Origin: Krumholzibacterium sp965370495
GTDB taxonomy: Bacteria > Krumholzibacteriota > Krumholzibacteriia > Krumholzibacteriales > Krumholzibacteriaceae
DNA: 14,856 nt
Direction of reading: 5' to 3'
Assembly (NCBI GenBank): GCA_965370495.1
Contig: CBDUUV010000067.1
Span: forward strand, 1-14,856
The translations under genes and the position numbers were made by a program. Each line of letters begins with the position of its first letter. Position 1 is the stretch's first letter. Under the pieces are notes generated by a model. The model did no database searches, was not told where the DNA came from, and saw only the letters and a list, made by a program, of their open reading frames with translations. Below are positions 1 through 7,242 of this stretch, one piece after another.

Positions 1-1
1 A

Positions 2-145
2 AAAACGCGGCTGACACATCAGCTAAAGGAAAATATAAACCATCTGCAAAAAGAAATGAAGAGCAGTTGGTTTATTAAAAAATGGATGGTGAAATCTTTA
101 TATAATCAATATAATAATCTGTACGAAAATCACTTAAAGGGATAA
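2..145 (+). CDS. C-terminal fragment of an unidentified protein
   Basis: An open frame runs from the window edge to a TAA at 143-145, leaving 47 residues of a lysine- and asparagine-rich C-terminus (it ends NLYENHLKG). The stop lies 7 bases before the urocanase start, and the AAAGGG that would serve the next gene (136-141) lies inside its last codons, which is ordinary operon spacing. Another frame (1-78) is also open for 25 residues, but this one is longer and joins better to the next gene. No family could be recognised. A partner in histidine degradation is possible from position only. Base composition is clearly more AT-rich than in the DNA after 920. Confidence 0.45.
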   Translation, partial: KTRLTHQLKENINHLQKEMKSSWFIKKWMVKSLYNQYNNLYENHLKG

Positions 146-152
146 TTAAGTT

Positions 153-920
153 TTGGGAAATGTAAAACATAAAATTAAAGCCCCTGTTGGTACACAACTA
201 ACATGTAAAGGATGGATACAGGAAGCAGCAATGCGAATGCTGATGAACAACCTGGATCCTGAAGTGGCAGAAAATCCTGATGAACTTATTGTTTACGGCG
301 GTAGTGGAAAAGCCGCACGAAACTGGGAATGCTACGAAGCAATTATAAAATCGCTGCAAGAACTTGAGAACGATGAAACACTCCTTGTGCAATCGGGTAA
401 ACCTGTAGCGGTATTTAAAACTTATCCTAACGCACCACGCGTTTTAATATCGAATGCAATGCTGGTTCCAAAGTGGGCAACGTGGGATGAGTTCAGAAGG
501 TTGGAAGGTTTGGGGCTTACAATGTTCGGGCAGATGACTGCCGGAAGCTGGATTTACATCGGCAGCCAGGGCATTCTGCAAGGCACGTATGAAACATTTG
601 CTGAGTGTGCAAGAAAATATTTTGACGGTACTTTAAAAGGTAAGTTAGTTCTTACTGCAGGACTCGGCGGAATGGGCGGCGCACAACCGCTTTCAGCAAC
701 TATGAACGGAGCCGCATTCCTCGGTGTTGAAGTAGATAGATCGCGGGCTCAGAAAAGAGTAGATACAGGTTACCTTGATTACCTTACTGACAACCTGGAT
801 GAAGCGCTGGAAAAGGTGATGAATGCAAAAGCAAATGGAGAAGCGCTCTCAGTTGCTATAATTGGTAACGCCGGAGAAATTCTTCCACAAATTTTAGAGA
901 AAAAAATTCTACCTGATAAT
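153..920 (+). CDS. hutU: Urocanate hydratase, N-terminal half only, cut at ~917
   Basis: Urocanase converts urocanate to imidazolonepropionate in cytosolic histidine breakdown, using bound NAD+. The 255 residues up to D255 fit the family closely: LTCKGW near residue 16, MNNLDPEVAE at 31-40, YGGSGKAARNWE at 48-59, QMTAGSWIYIGSQG at 127-140 and the glycine-rich GLGGMGGAQP at 170-179. The start is TTG at 153, because a TAA closes the frame at 147-149; AAAGGG lies 11 bases upstream. The family is about 550 residues long. Here homology ends after ILPD, just where the conserved block with TDQTSAHDP should follow, and the frame then reads 20 unrelated residues of the next gene's sequence to a stop at 981-983. 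The C-terminal half, which carries the catalytic region, is absent, so the product as drawn would be inactive. Family assignment is firm; whether the cut is natural is open. Confidence 0.93.
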
Positions 921-2481
921 ACCCCTGTCACTTTCCTTTATAATAGCCCTGGCAGGAGTCAGGTATCTTACCCCGATATATGAATCGTTCACCCTGGTGA
1001 CAGTCGAGCATAGGAATATACTGTCAGAGACGATGGGGCGTTACATCGCGCCGCTGGACGAACATCAGAGGACAAGGAACAGACAGTTTACGGCCATTAT
1101 AGAAACACGGCTTTTAAACCGAACATTTCTGGAATCTGTGATCAGTGATCTCGGGCTTCAGAGAGCCTTCAATATTCGCCGTGAGATCGAAAAATCAAAG
1201 AAGAACCGGTCAGGTCTGTCTGTTGACAAACGGGTAACGAGGCGTATTGTTGCTTTACTCAGGGATAAGATACAAGTTCAAAGCACGATGCCCGGGTTTT
1301 ATAAAATCAGCGTTGTCGATTCCGATCCTGAAACGGCATACCTCCTGGCGAGCAAGATCGCCGATAAATTTATAGAAGTAACTCAGGAAGCGAAGCTGCA
1401 GGGGTTAAGACAGGCGGGCGCTTTCAGCGATGAACAACTTGCTGTCTACAGGGAAAAACTAGAAGCGTCCGAAAAAAAGCTGGCCTCTATACGAAGGGAA
1501 ATGGCCGCGACAGATATAGAGACAAATCCTGTTAATGCTTCAAACCTGCATGTAGCCGAGGCCAGGAAAAAAACGGTTGAGGCAGAAATAGAAAAAAACT
1601 CACTGACGCTGAAAAGGATAAGGGGAAGGCTGAATACGATATTCGGGCTTGTCCCTTCAACTGAGAAAATCGGAAATGATGAGATGCTCAGCAACATTGA
1701 GAGGCAACTCATAGCACACGACAACGAAACCCTCCTGGCAATCATCGGAGGTGAGGTGGATTCTGAATTAGAAGAAAATGCCATGGCCTCGCTGTGGGAT
1801 GACCTCAGAGGGCGTATTTCTGAAATAGTATATGAAGAGTACAATGAATTCTCAGCCGAACTTCGTCCCCTTATTACGGAATATTTTTATCAAAGATATG
1901 TATATGATTTCCACAGTTCGCGTAAACAAAAACTGCAGAGTTATATCGATCGACATAAACATAACATGGCACTGCGTCCACAGCTGGAAAGGGATGAGAA
2001 CAGGCTTAACAATGAAGTTGAGACAAACAGGGCGATTCACCAGGCATTTCTTGAGTCTAAAACATCGGCTCAGATCACTGAAGCGGTTCAGAGCACCAGT
2101 CTCGGTGTCAATATAAGTATAATAGAAAAGGCCGAAAAAACTTTCGTACCTATCAAGCCAAATAAGCTGAAGATCATCCTGCTGGCCCTTGTCTTTGGAG
2201 GTGTCTGTGGCATCGGTACGATCCTGATCACCGAGTATGCCGATGATTCGTTCAAATCTGTAGAAGAAGTCCAGCGGGTTCTGAAAGCACCTGTTCTGGG
2301 GACTGTTCCGAAAACAATTTCTCATTTTGCCTGGGAAAAAAAGAAAAGAGGCAGGATGATCGTTGCCTGGATCATAGGTGTGTTCCTGTTCATTTCTGTA
2401 GTCAGCGGGACTCTCTATATGTACGCCAGGGCTCTTAGCAGCGCTAATATTGATATGAGCACCGAAAAGGATGAGAGGTAG
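919..2481 (+). CDS. Wzz/GNVR-type polysaccharide chain-length determinant, 5'-truncated
   Basis: This is an inner-membrane co-polymerase of the Wzz family, which sets polymer length and works with a BY-kinase. The frame is open from 898, and residues encoded from 919 form the end of a first membrane helix (LSFIIALAGV) followed by the typical TPIYES exit. The gene therefore enters at the junction at ~917-921, with its initiator and about 20-40 residues missing. GTG at 997 is the first formal start, but it would delete the helix and is not credible. A long periplasmic region with coiled-coil stretches (around 1420-1640 and 1960-2080) leads to the family signature VPIKPNKLK and a second helix (~2173-2232), then a cytoplasmic VLGTVP segment like the linker to the kinase in fused proteins. 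A third hydrophobic stretch (~2356-2430) near the C-terminus is unusual. The kinase gene follows after 3 bases. Confidence 0.87.
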   Translation: MPLSLSFIIALAGVRYLTPIYESFTLVTVEHRNILSETMGRYIAPLDEHQRTRNRQFTAIIETRLLNRTFLESVISDLGLQRAFNIRREIEKSKKNRSGLSVDKRVTRRIVALLRDKIQVQSTMPGFYKISVVDSDPETAYLLASKIADKFIEVTQEAKLQGLRQAGAFSDEQLAVYREKLEASEKKLASIRREMAATDIETNPVNASNLHVAEARKKTVEAEIEKNSLTLKRIRGRLNTIFGLVPSTEKIGNDEMLSNIERQLIAHDNETLLAIIGGEVDSELEENAMASLWDDLRGRISEIVYEEYNEFSAELRPLITEYFYQRYVYDFHSSRKQKLQSYIDRHKHNMALRPQLERDENRLNNEVETNRAIHQAFLESKTSAQITEAVQSTSLGVNISIIEKAEKTFVPIKPNKLKIILLALVFGGVCGIGTILITEYADDSFKSVEEVQRVLKAPVLGTVPKTISHFAWEKKKRGRMIVAWIIGVFLFISVVSGTLYMYARALSSANIDMSTEKDER

Positions 2482-2484
2482 ATA

Positions 2485-3186
2485 TTGCAAACCAGCGATA
2501 AACAGACAATATTCGATATCTTTGATCAGGAAAGCCCTATCGCTACTGAGATGAGAAGGTTGTACTCGAATATCCGACATATCGACGGCAAAACAAACAA
2601 GCGCAGCTTTCTTGTTACGAGCGCGAATAGAGGAGAAGGGAAAAGCACGGTTGCTTCCCATCTGGCTCTTACAGTAGCGAGATTCAGGGGCAAGAAATCC
2701 CTGATCGTCGACGCAGACTTGAGAAGGCCACGATTGCACCAGATATTCAATGTGCCGAAAGAGCCAGGATTGCTTGAATGCCTCAAGGGTGATATCGATC
2801 CACTGAAAGCGATCAAGGATACTCCCATAGAAAACCTGAAAGTTATACCGGCAGGAAAAATGGTGAAGTCACCTGCGCACCTTTTCGAGGGTGATATAAT
2901 GTCCGAGATCTTTGAGAAGATCAAGTTCTACTATGATATCGTAATCGTGGACAGCGCGCCGATAATCCCGGTAAGCGACCCGATGCTTATTTCAAGCGTC
3001 GTCGATGGAGTGATCATGGTACTTCTCGCAGGAATGACACCAAGGAGTGTCGCCACCAGGGCCAAGAACATACTTCTTGATGCAGATGCCAATCTACTGG
3101 GTGTGGTCGTGAACAACCTTTCGGAGGTTCTTCCGTATTATTATGATTACAGGTATTATGGATATTCAGAGGATACAAAAGAGTGA
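2485..3186 (+). CDS. Bacterial tyrosine kinase (CpsD/ExoP C-domain type)
   Basis: This 233-residue cytoplasmic BY-kinase would phosphorylate its own tyrosine tail and cycle on and off the Wzz partner encoded just upstream to control polysaccharide polymerisation and export. Motifs in order: SPIATEMRRLYSNI (18-30), the family's oligomerisation element; Walker A in NRGEGKST (48-55); Walker A' in LIVDADLRRP (73-82); Walker B in IVIVDSAP (152-159); and a C-terminal cluster of seven tyrosines at 218, 219, 220, 222, 224, 225 and 227. Length fits the stand-alone Firmicute-like form rather than the fused proteobacterial form. The start is TTG, with AGAGG 6 bases upstream and only 3 bases after the Wzz stop. 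Translation is probably coupled at both ends, since its stop overlaps the next start by 4 bases. Confidence 0.93.
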   Translation: MQTSDKQTIFDIFDQESPIATEMRRLYSNIRHIDGKTNKRSFLVTSANRGEGKSTVASHLALTVARFRGKKSLIVDADLRRPRLHQIFNVPKEPGLLECLKGDIDPLKAIKDTPIENLKVIPAGKMVKSPAHLFEGDIMSEIFEKIKFYYDIVIVDSAPIIPVSDPMLISSVVDGVIMVLLAGMTPRSVATRAKNILLDADANLLGVVVNNLSEVLPYYYDYRYYGYSEDTKE

Positions 3187-4358
3187 TATTCAGATTAGAC
3201 GATTATCAGAGTGATTCGAAACAGCCGAATAAATCTTTCGGGAAAAGGCGCTTCGGCATGTTTATCAACAGTTTTTTTGCATCGGCGATTCTTCTCGCGG
3301 GCATTTCCGGTAAAAGTGCAATTGCTGGAAGTCAGGATTCACTCTGTATACACTTTACCAGCAGTTCAAGAGCTGCCCATATCAGGCTTGAAAATGGATA
3401 CTCACTAAACGGAACCCTTCCCATGACTGTTTGTGACCTGGTTCCCGGTGATAAATGGGTAATTACTGTCGGTGGTAAGAGAATCGAGCGAAGAACAGGC
3501 TATTTCAACCCAAGCAGTGGGGGAAACCCTGTAATAAGAGGAAAAAGGGCTGGAACGATCCTCAGGAACATGATCTTTCCTGGTTGGGGTTCAAGATCAG
3601 CCGGAAGAGTCGGTACAGGCTGGACCGACCTGACTTTGATCTCGTCTTATCTCTATTATTTCATGATAGAGGAAAAAGAATACCGTAATATGCGCGAAAG
3701 TTACGATTTGTTGCAGGAACTGCTTGAAACTGCTGAATCACAGGAAAATAGAATCAGGCTGCTGGATGAATCTCATACAGCATCGATTGCGCTTAATGTA
3801 CAGAATCAACACAGGAAAAGGATATTGCTCCTGTCTGCCGTAATGTACGGGTACCAGCTTCTGGACCCTTTGCTTTTTGACAGGCCACCGGGATGGAGGC
3901 TCGATGCGGGAGGAAGTATTATTAACATAGACGCTGTTTCATCAAGCAGAAAAAAAGCATTATTTTATTCCCTGACATGTCCCGGCAGAGGACAGTTCTA
4001 CCAAGGGAAAAAAATTCGGGGAATACTGTATTCAGCAATGACAGCAGCGGCTGGATTTTACGCCTTGGACCGGTGGAACAGTTTTGACGAGAATGTTTTA
4101 TTATATGACATAGAGATAGAGAAGTACAAACTGTCAACCTCACTTAATGAAAGAATGTATCACAGGGACCGGGCTGCTTCGTTATGGGATAATGTCGATA
4201 ATGCCCGACGCGAAAGAAATACCGCTTATATTATTCTTGCCGGCCTGTGGGGGCTGAACATGTTAGACACTTTTTTTGATGCGAATGAAGTTATTCCATC
4301 AATGGACCTTTCTTTTGAGCTGGGTCCTTCACATGGAGCTTTTGTATTAAAATTCTGA
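3183..4358 (+). CDS. Membrane protein with two DUF5683-like repeats
   Basis: This 391-residue protein has no assigned function. GTG at 3183 overlaps the kinase stop (GTGA) and has AGAGGA 9 bases before it; ATG at 3258 (residue 26) is an alternative that would begin directly at a signal-peptide-like segment, FASAILLAG then SAIA at 45-48. A small periplasmic-looking domain (50-110) is followed by two copies of the same plan: a PG-x-G motif with a following hydrophobic helix (FPGWGSRSAGRVG at 132-144; CPGRGQFYQGKKIRG at 266-280), a polar helical stretch, then a helix ending in LLDPLLFD (226-233) or MLDTFFD (360-366). The second copy closely matches the DUF5683 pattern of a glycine-rich GQFYxGK hairpin. 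Its position between the kinase and an export-linked lipoprotein suggests an envelope role in polysaccharide export, which is inference. Confidence 0.75.
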   Translation: MIFRLDDYQSDSKQPNKSFGKRRFGMFINSFFASAILLAGISGKSAIAGSQDSLCIHFTSSSRAAHIRLENGYSLNGTLPMTVCDLVPGDKWVITVGGKRIERRTGYFNPSSGGNPVIRGKRAGTILRNMIFPGWGSRSAGRVGTGWTDLTLISSYLYYFMIEEKEYRNMRESYDLLQELLETAESQENRIRLLDESHTASIALNVQNQHRKRILLLSAVMYGYQLLDPLLFDRPPGWRLDAGGSIINIDAVSSSRKKALFYSLTCPGRGQFYQGKKIRGILYSAMTAAAGFYALDRWNSFDENVLLYDIEIEKYKLSTSLNERMYHRDRAASLWDNVDNARRERNTAYIILAGLWGLNMLDTFFDANEVIPSMDLSFELGPSHGAFVLKF

Positions 4359-4376
4359 TTGATGGAGGTGCTCCCC

Positions 4377-5927
4377 ATGAGGAGGCTTGTTTTTCCAGCT
4401 GTTCTTATTATAACCCTGCTTTTCTGTTTATTTGGTTGTCTGGATGATGTCGAAGAGATTGCTCTTGATATTCCAGAGGGAGAGATAAACGCGCCAGCTG
4501 GTCTGGCTGCCGATGCAGGTGATGAATTAATCCTGATCAGATGGGAAATTCTCCCAGGCGTATTGTCATACAACGTCTACAGAAGAACAGGTGCGTTCGG
4601 AGAGATGAGACGTGTCGTACATACGGCTGGTACCTGCTATATGGATGAAGATGTAAGAAACGGGCAGGATTATTTCTATACCGTTGCTGGAGTCGTCAAC
4701 AATGGGTTTGAAGGGAGACGTGCAGACGAAATACATGCAATGCCTTCAGTCTATTCGATAATGATAAACGGGGGCGCGAGATTTACAAATACGACAGACG
4801 TAGTACTGTCGATTACAGCTCCCGTATCAAGTGTTTTGATGCTAATTTCGAATGTTCCTGAATTGACGGGTGCTGAATGGGAAATATTTAGCAACTACAG
4901 AGATTGGGAACTCGAGACCAGCGATGGGGTAAAGACCGTATATGCCATGTTGCAGAATGACGACGGTTCCAATTCTTCGATTGTTGCCAACACCATAATA
5001 CTTGATACATACTCTGCTGCTACGGTGGTCGGTTTTACTCCAGACATTGAAAAACATATGATCGGTTCTGCAGTTCACTTCGTGATTGAAACTGACGGTA
5101 ATGAGGTCGGCGGTGAGGCATTTGTCGAACTGGAAGGGTATTCCGAGACAATAACCCTTTATGACGATGGAAGGGGAGGGGATCAGTTTCCCTCGGATGG
5201 TTCATACGAGGCTGATTTTACGTTTCCCACGAGTTTGAGGGGTATGGACATCTGTGTAGCCGGCAGGTTTATTGACCAGGCGGGGAACTTATCCCCGATG
5301 ATAGAATCTGTCCAGACGATATCCTTTTCCGACCCTCCCGATGCTGTTCAGTTTCTTGGAGCAATTGATTCCACTACAAGCAGTATAACGATAAAATGGG
5401 TTGAGTCCACCGAGCCGAATTTCCATGCTTACAGGATATTCAGGAACACCGCACCCGGAGTAACCGATTTGCCTGAATATTTTGTCAGGGGACTGGACAA
5501 CAGAGCCCAGACAAGTTATCCCGATGGAGAGCTGACGGAAGGTGCTACATATTATTACCGTATTTTTGTAGTCAATGACCTCGATGATGCAGCGGGAAGC
5601 AACGAGGTATCCCTGTCTACTTATGATGGGTATCCGGATGAGGTTACTCTTGATCCTGTTTCTGCTGTTGGTATTGACAGATTGACATTGACATGGAGTA
5701 TCAATGTCAATACAGATTTTCTTGAGTACAGGATCTATAGGTCGACTACACCAGGTGTAACCGTAGATTCGGAGCTCGTGACAACACCTGCAATAGATGA
5801 CAGAGAAGCAATATTTTTTGATGATACAGGCCTTGACCTTGCGGGCAACACCTATTATTACAGGGTCTTTGTGTATGATATCGGGGGGAAAAATTCAAGG
5901 AGCAATGAGGTCTCTACATTGGAATGA
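4377..5927 (+). CDS. Lipoprotein with fibronectin type III modules
   Basis: The 516-residue product is probably anchored in the outer membrane. ATG 4377 is chosen because GGAGG (4364-4368) lies 8 bases upstream and because it gives a clean lipoprotein signal: MRR, a hydrophobic core, then the lipobox LFGC with C21 as lipid site. An upstream TTG at 4359 would add six residues and has no ribosome site. Next come a FnIII module (about 35-120, with YNVYRR and YFYTV), a beta-rich module with the LMLISN...W...GVKTVYAML pattern known from large surface proteins (about 128-205), a middle beta domain with LYDDGRGGDQFPSDG (about 220-310), and two related FnIII modules (about 320-415 and 420-516). The aspartates of the middle domain hint at calcium binding. 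It is the last gene of the export block, so a surface adhesin or matrix-binding role is plausible but unproven. Confidence 0.82.
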   Translation: MRRLVFPAVLIITLLFCLFGCLDDVEEIALDIPEGEINAPAGLAADAGDELILIRWEILPGVLSYNVYRRTGAFGEMRRVVHTAGTCYMDEDVRNGQDYFYTVAGVVNNGFEGRRADEIHAMPSVYSIMINGGARFTNTTDVVLSITAPVSSVLMLISNVPELTGAEWEIFSNYRDWELETSDGVKTVYAMLQNDDGSNSSIVANTIILDTYSAATVVGFTPDIEKHMIGSAVHFVIETDGNEVGGEAFVELEGYSETITLYDDGRGGDQFPSDGSYEADFTFPTSLRGMDICVAGRFIDQAGNLSPMIESVQTISFSDPPDAVQFLGAIDSTTSSITIKWVESTEPNFHAYRIFRNTAPGVTDLPEYFVRGLDNRAQTSYPDGELTEGATYYYRIFVVNDLDDAAGSNEVSLSTYDGYPDEVTLDPVSAVGIDRLTLTWSINVNTDFLEYRIYRSTTPGVTVDSELVTTPAIDDREAIFFDDTGLDLAGNTYYYRVFVYDIGGKNSRSNEVSTLE

Positions 5928-6070
5928 TCTTTACGAAATCGCTAACTCCGAACAGCTGGAACGAAATCGGAAAAAGAAAATCGGGCCAGGGTAGGGGGGG
6001 GACTGCGAGTGTTTGGATTAAAAAGGTCTTGAGAGCAGTGGTCAGGCATGGGTAATAATCCTCAATTCGC

Positions 6071-6108
6071 CTACTAAAGTGGGGGAAACCCCCCAACTAT
6101 TCAGGTAG
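6071..6108 (+). other. Nested GC-rich hairpin
   Basis: CTAC (6071-6074) pairs with GTAG (6105-6108). Inside it, AGT plus GGGGG (6078-6085) pairs with CCCCC and ACT (6090-6098), with one bulged A and a four-base AAAC loop. No T-run follows directly; the nearest T-rich stretch is at 6116-6123. It could be a weak or factor-assisted terminator for the export block, or a structured RNA element. Pairing is seen; function is inferred. Confidence 0.45.
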
Positions 6109-6147
6109 ATAAAACTTTATTTTAACATGCTCTGGATTATTTTTGGT

Positions 6148-6176
6148 TTGCGTTCTATGTTAGCTTGTGATATAAT
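6148..6176 (+). promoter_or_regulatory. Predicted sigma-70-type promoter for the transferase gene
   Basis: TTGCGT (6148-6153), a 17-base spacer and a perfect TATAAT (6171-6176). The -35 box is weak (TTG conserved only). Transcription would begin near 6183, leaving a leader of about 145 bases before ATG 6327. Confidence 0.5.
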
Positions 6177-6184
6177 AACACCTT

Positions 6185-6208
6185 AACATGGCAAGGGCAA
6201 TCCATGTT
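6185..6208 (+). promoter_or_regulatory. 5' leader hairpin next to predicted transcription start
   Basis: AACATGG (6185-6191) is perfectly complementary to CCATGTT (6202-6208) across a 10-base loop. It starts within a few bases of the predicted transcript start, so it could be a 5'-end stabilising stem or an operator dyad. Confidence 0.4.
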
Positions 6209-6256
6209 CTAGGGGACTTCAAGTAACCTTAAATCGGTACACTTATTGCGATGGTG

Positions 6257-6272
6257 TTACAGTAATCTGTAA
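6257..6272. promoter_or_regulatory. Short palindrome in the leader
   Basis: TTACAG, TAAT, CTGTAA forms a perfect 6-base dyad with a 4-base centre, 55 bases before the chosen start codon. It may be a regulator site or a small RNA stem. Chance occurrence cannot be excluded. Confidence 0.3.
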
Positions 6273-6326
6273 TGTTATGTGATTTATCGCCGCAAGGAAA
6301 AAAAGACGGAGGGGAAGGGACCGGTA

Positions 6327-7133
6327 ATGTTCAGCAGGACCATGCTAAATATTGGATTTGCAGGGGATGATGCCTGTACACGGGATTTGGACCAGTTAGG
6401 GGACGATATTTCGTATCTTGGAGAAATCGTTTCGCGATCCAAAAAAGAGATATCCAGATCAGACACAAAGATCAAAAGAATATTTGATCTTGTATTCTCA
6501 TTGATTGCGATTGTTGTATTGTCACCGGTGTTGATAATTGCCACTTTGCTGATAATACTTGAGTCAAGAGGATTTGTATTCTACAAACAGGAACGTATCG
6601 GATTGAACAGACGAAGGAATGACAGGAGAAGTTCGTATTCCAGAGCTTTTTCTGATGATAGAAGAAAAGAAACTGACCGGCGGAAGAATATTCATGCAGG
6701 AAAGCCTTTCCATATCTATAAACTCAGAACAATGCGGCAGGATGCGGAGAATGCGGGCCCCACACTGGCAAAAAAAAATGATTCCAGGATCACTAGAGTA
6801 GGCGGTTTTCTGCGTAAAACAAGGATCGATGAAATCCCCCAGTTCATTAATGTGCTCAAAGGCGAGATGAGTATAATAGGGCCAAGGCCCGAAAGATCTT
6901 TCTTTATCAACAAGATAAAACAGGAAGTTCCGGAGTTTCCTCTACGGCAAAAGGTAAAGCCCGGTATTACAGGGTTGGCGCAGGTTGAAGATGGTTATGC
7001 GGAGACCCTGGAGATGATGAAAAGAAAGCTTTTCTTCGACCTGAAATACATTTCACAATTTTCCTTGTTACACGAGCTGATCATCCTTTTTAAAACGGTT
7101 TCTGTTGTGGTAACGGGAAAAGGTGCTTGCTGA
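6327..7133 (+). CDS. Short monotopic phosphoglycosyl transferase (bacterial sugar transferase)
   Basis: The enzyme moves a sugar phosphate from a UDP-sugar to undecaprenyl phosphate, the first membrane step of polysaccharide assembly. ATG 6327 is chosen for AAGGGA and GGAGGGG just upstream; a GTG at 6279 has no ribosome site. The 268 residues lack the large four-helix and nucleotide-binding N-terminal part of WbaP/WcaJ, so this is the short PglC-like form. Seen: KRIFDLVFS entering one membrane hairpin (50-80), YKQERIGLN (86-94), GKPFHIYKLRTM (125-136), the RKTRIDEIPQ motif with the catalytic D168-E169 pair, MSIIGPRPE (181-189) and KPGITGLAQV (211-220). Residues 95-121 are an odd arginine/aspartate-rich insert with repeated DRR. 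The sugar substrate cannot be told. It probably serves the same polymer as the upstream block but has its own promoter. Confidence 0.93.
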   Translation: MFSRTMLNIGFAGDDACTRDLDQLGDDISYLGEIVSRSKKEISRSDTKIKRIFDLVFSLIAIVVLSPVLIIATLLIILESRGFVFYKQERIGLNRRRNDRRSSYSRAFSDDRRKETDRRKNIHAGKPFHIYKLRTMRQDAENAGPTLAKKNDSRITRVGGFLRKTRIDEIPQFINVLKGEMSIIGPRPERSFFINKIKQEVPEFPLRQKVKPGITGLAQVEDGYAETLEMMKRKLFFDLKYISQFSLLHELIILFKTVSVVVTGKGAC

Positions 7134-7196
7134 CCCTTCCACCAACCCGATTTTATCTGTAAAAGCGAATAATCTTTTTTTAGATCATAGAATAGC

Positions 7197-7225
7197 TTGA
7201 CCTTGGGTTATTTCGGCATTAAACT
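7197..7225 (+). promoter_or_regulatory. Possible sigma-70-type promoter before the kinase gene
   Basis: TTGACC (7197-7202), a 17-base spacer and TAAACT (7220-7225; four of six matches). The predicted start of transcription near 7232 leaves only about 11 bases before ATG 7243, which is short for a normal ribosome site, so confidence is limited. Confidence 0.35.
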
Positions 7226-7242
7226 GCTTTAATGGTGATTAT

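Larger units (their letters stand above)
5928..6326. other. Non-coding region between lipoprotein and transferase genes
   Basis: About 400 bases without a convincing gene. It contains a run of eight G (5994-6001), a possible short stem GGATTA/TAATCC (6015-6020 with 6056-6061), a strong nested hairpin (6071-6108), a promoter (6148-6176), a leader hairpin (6185-6208) and a palindrome (6257-6272). Small frames crossing it lack ribosome sites and family signals. The amount of structure is much greater than in the 109-base gap at 7134-7242. Confidence 0.7.

Noticed and set aside
1..78. Alternative open frame at the left edge (25 residues)
   Set aside because: The frame ending at 145 is nearly twice as long and meets the next gene with normal operon spacing.
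1852..2739. Long minus-strand open frame (295 codons)
   Set aside because: It lies opposite the Wzz and kinase genes, whose motifs are clear; its translation shows no family pattern and no ribosome site. It is a shadow frame.
5797..5994. Small open frame at the lipoprotein end reaching into the intergenic region
   Set aside because: It overlaps the FnIII coding sequence in another frame, has no ribosome site and reads as composition-biased sequence.
5994..6001. Run of eight G as a phase-variation tract
   Set aside because: It lies outside any gene and upstream of the promoter by about 150 bases, so slippage has no obvious effect; it could also be a sequencing length error.
6185..6203. Sigma-54 promoter (TGGCA at 6189)
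   Set aside because: The GG is followed after ten bases by CC, not GC, so the -24/-12 rule is not met.
6010..6240. Cyclic di-GMP riboswitch in the long leader
   Set aside because: GGGCAATCC and GGTAG fragments recall class I, but the conserved GGGCAAACC and ACGCAAAGC blocks and the expected pairing are not present.
7149..7181. Intrinsic terminator after the transferase gene (T-run 7175-7181)
   Set aside because: Only a 4-base GATT/AATC stem precedes the seven T residues, too weak for a confident terminator call.
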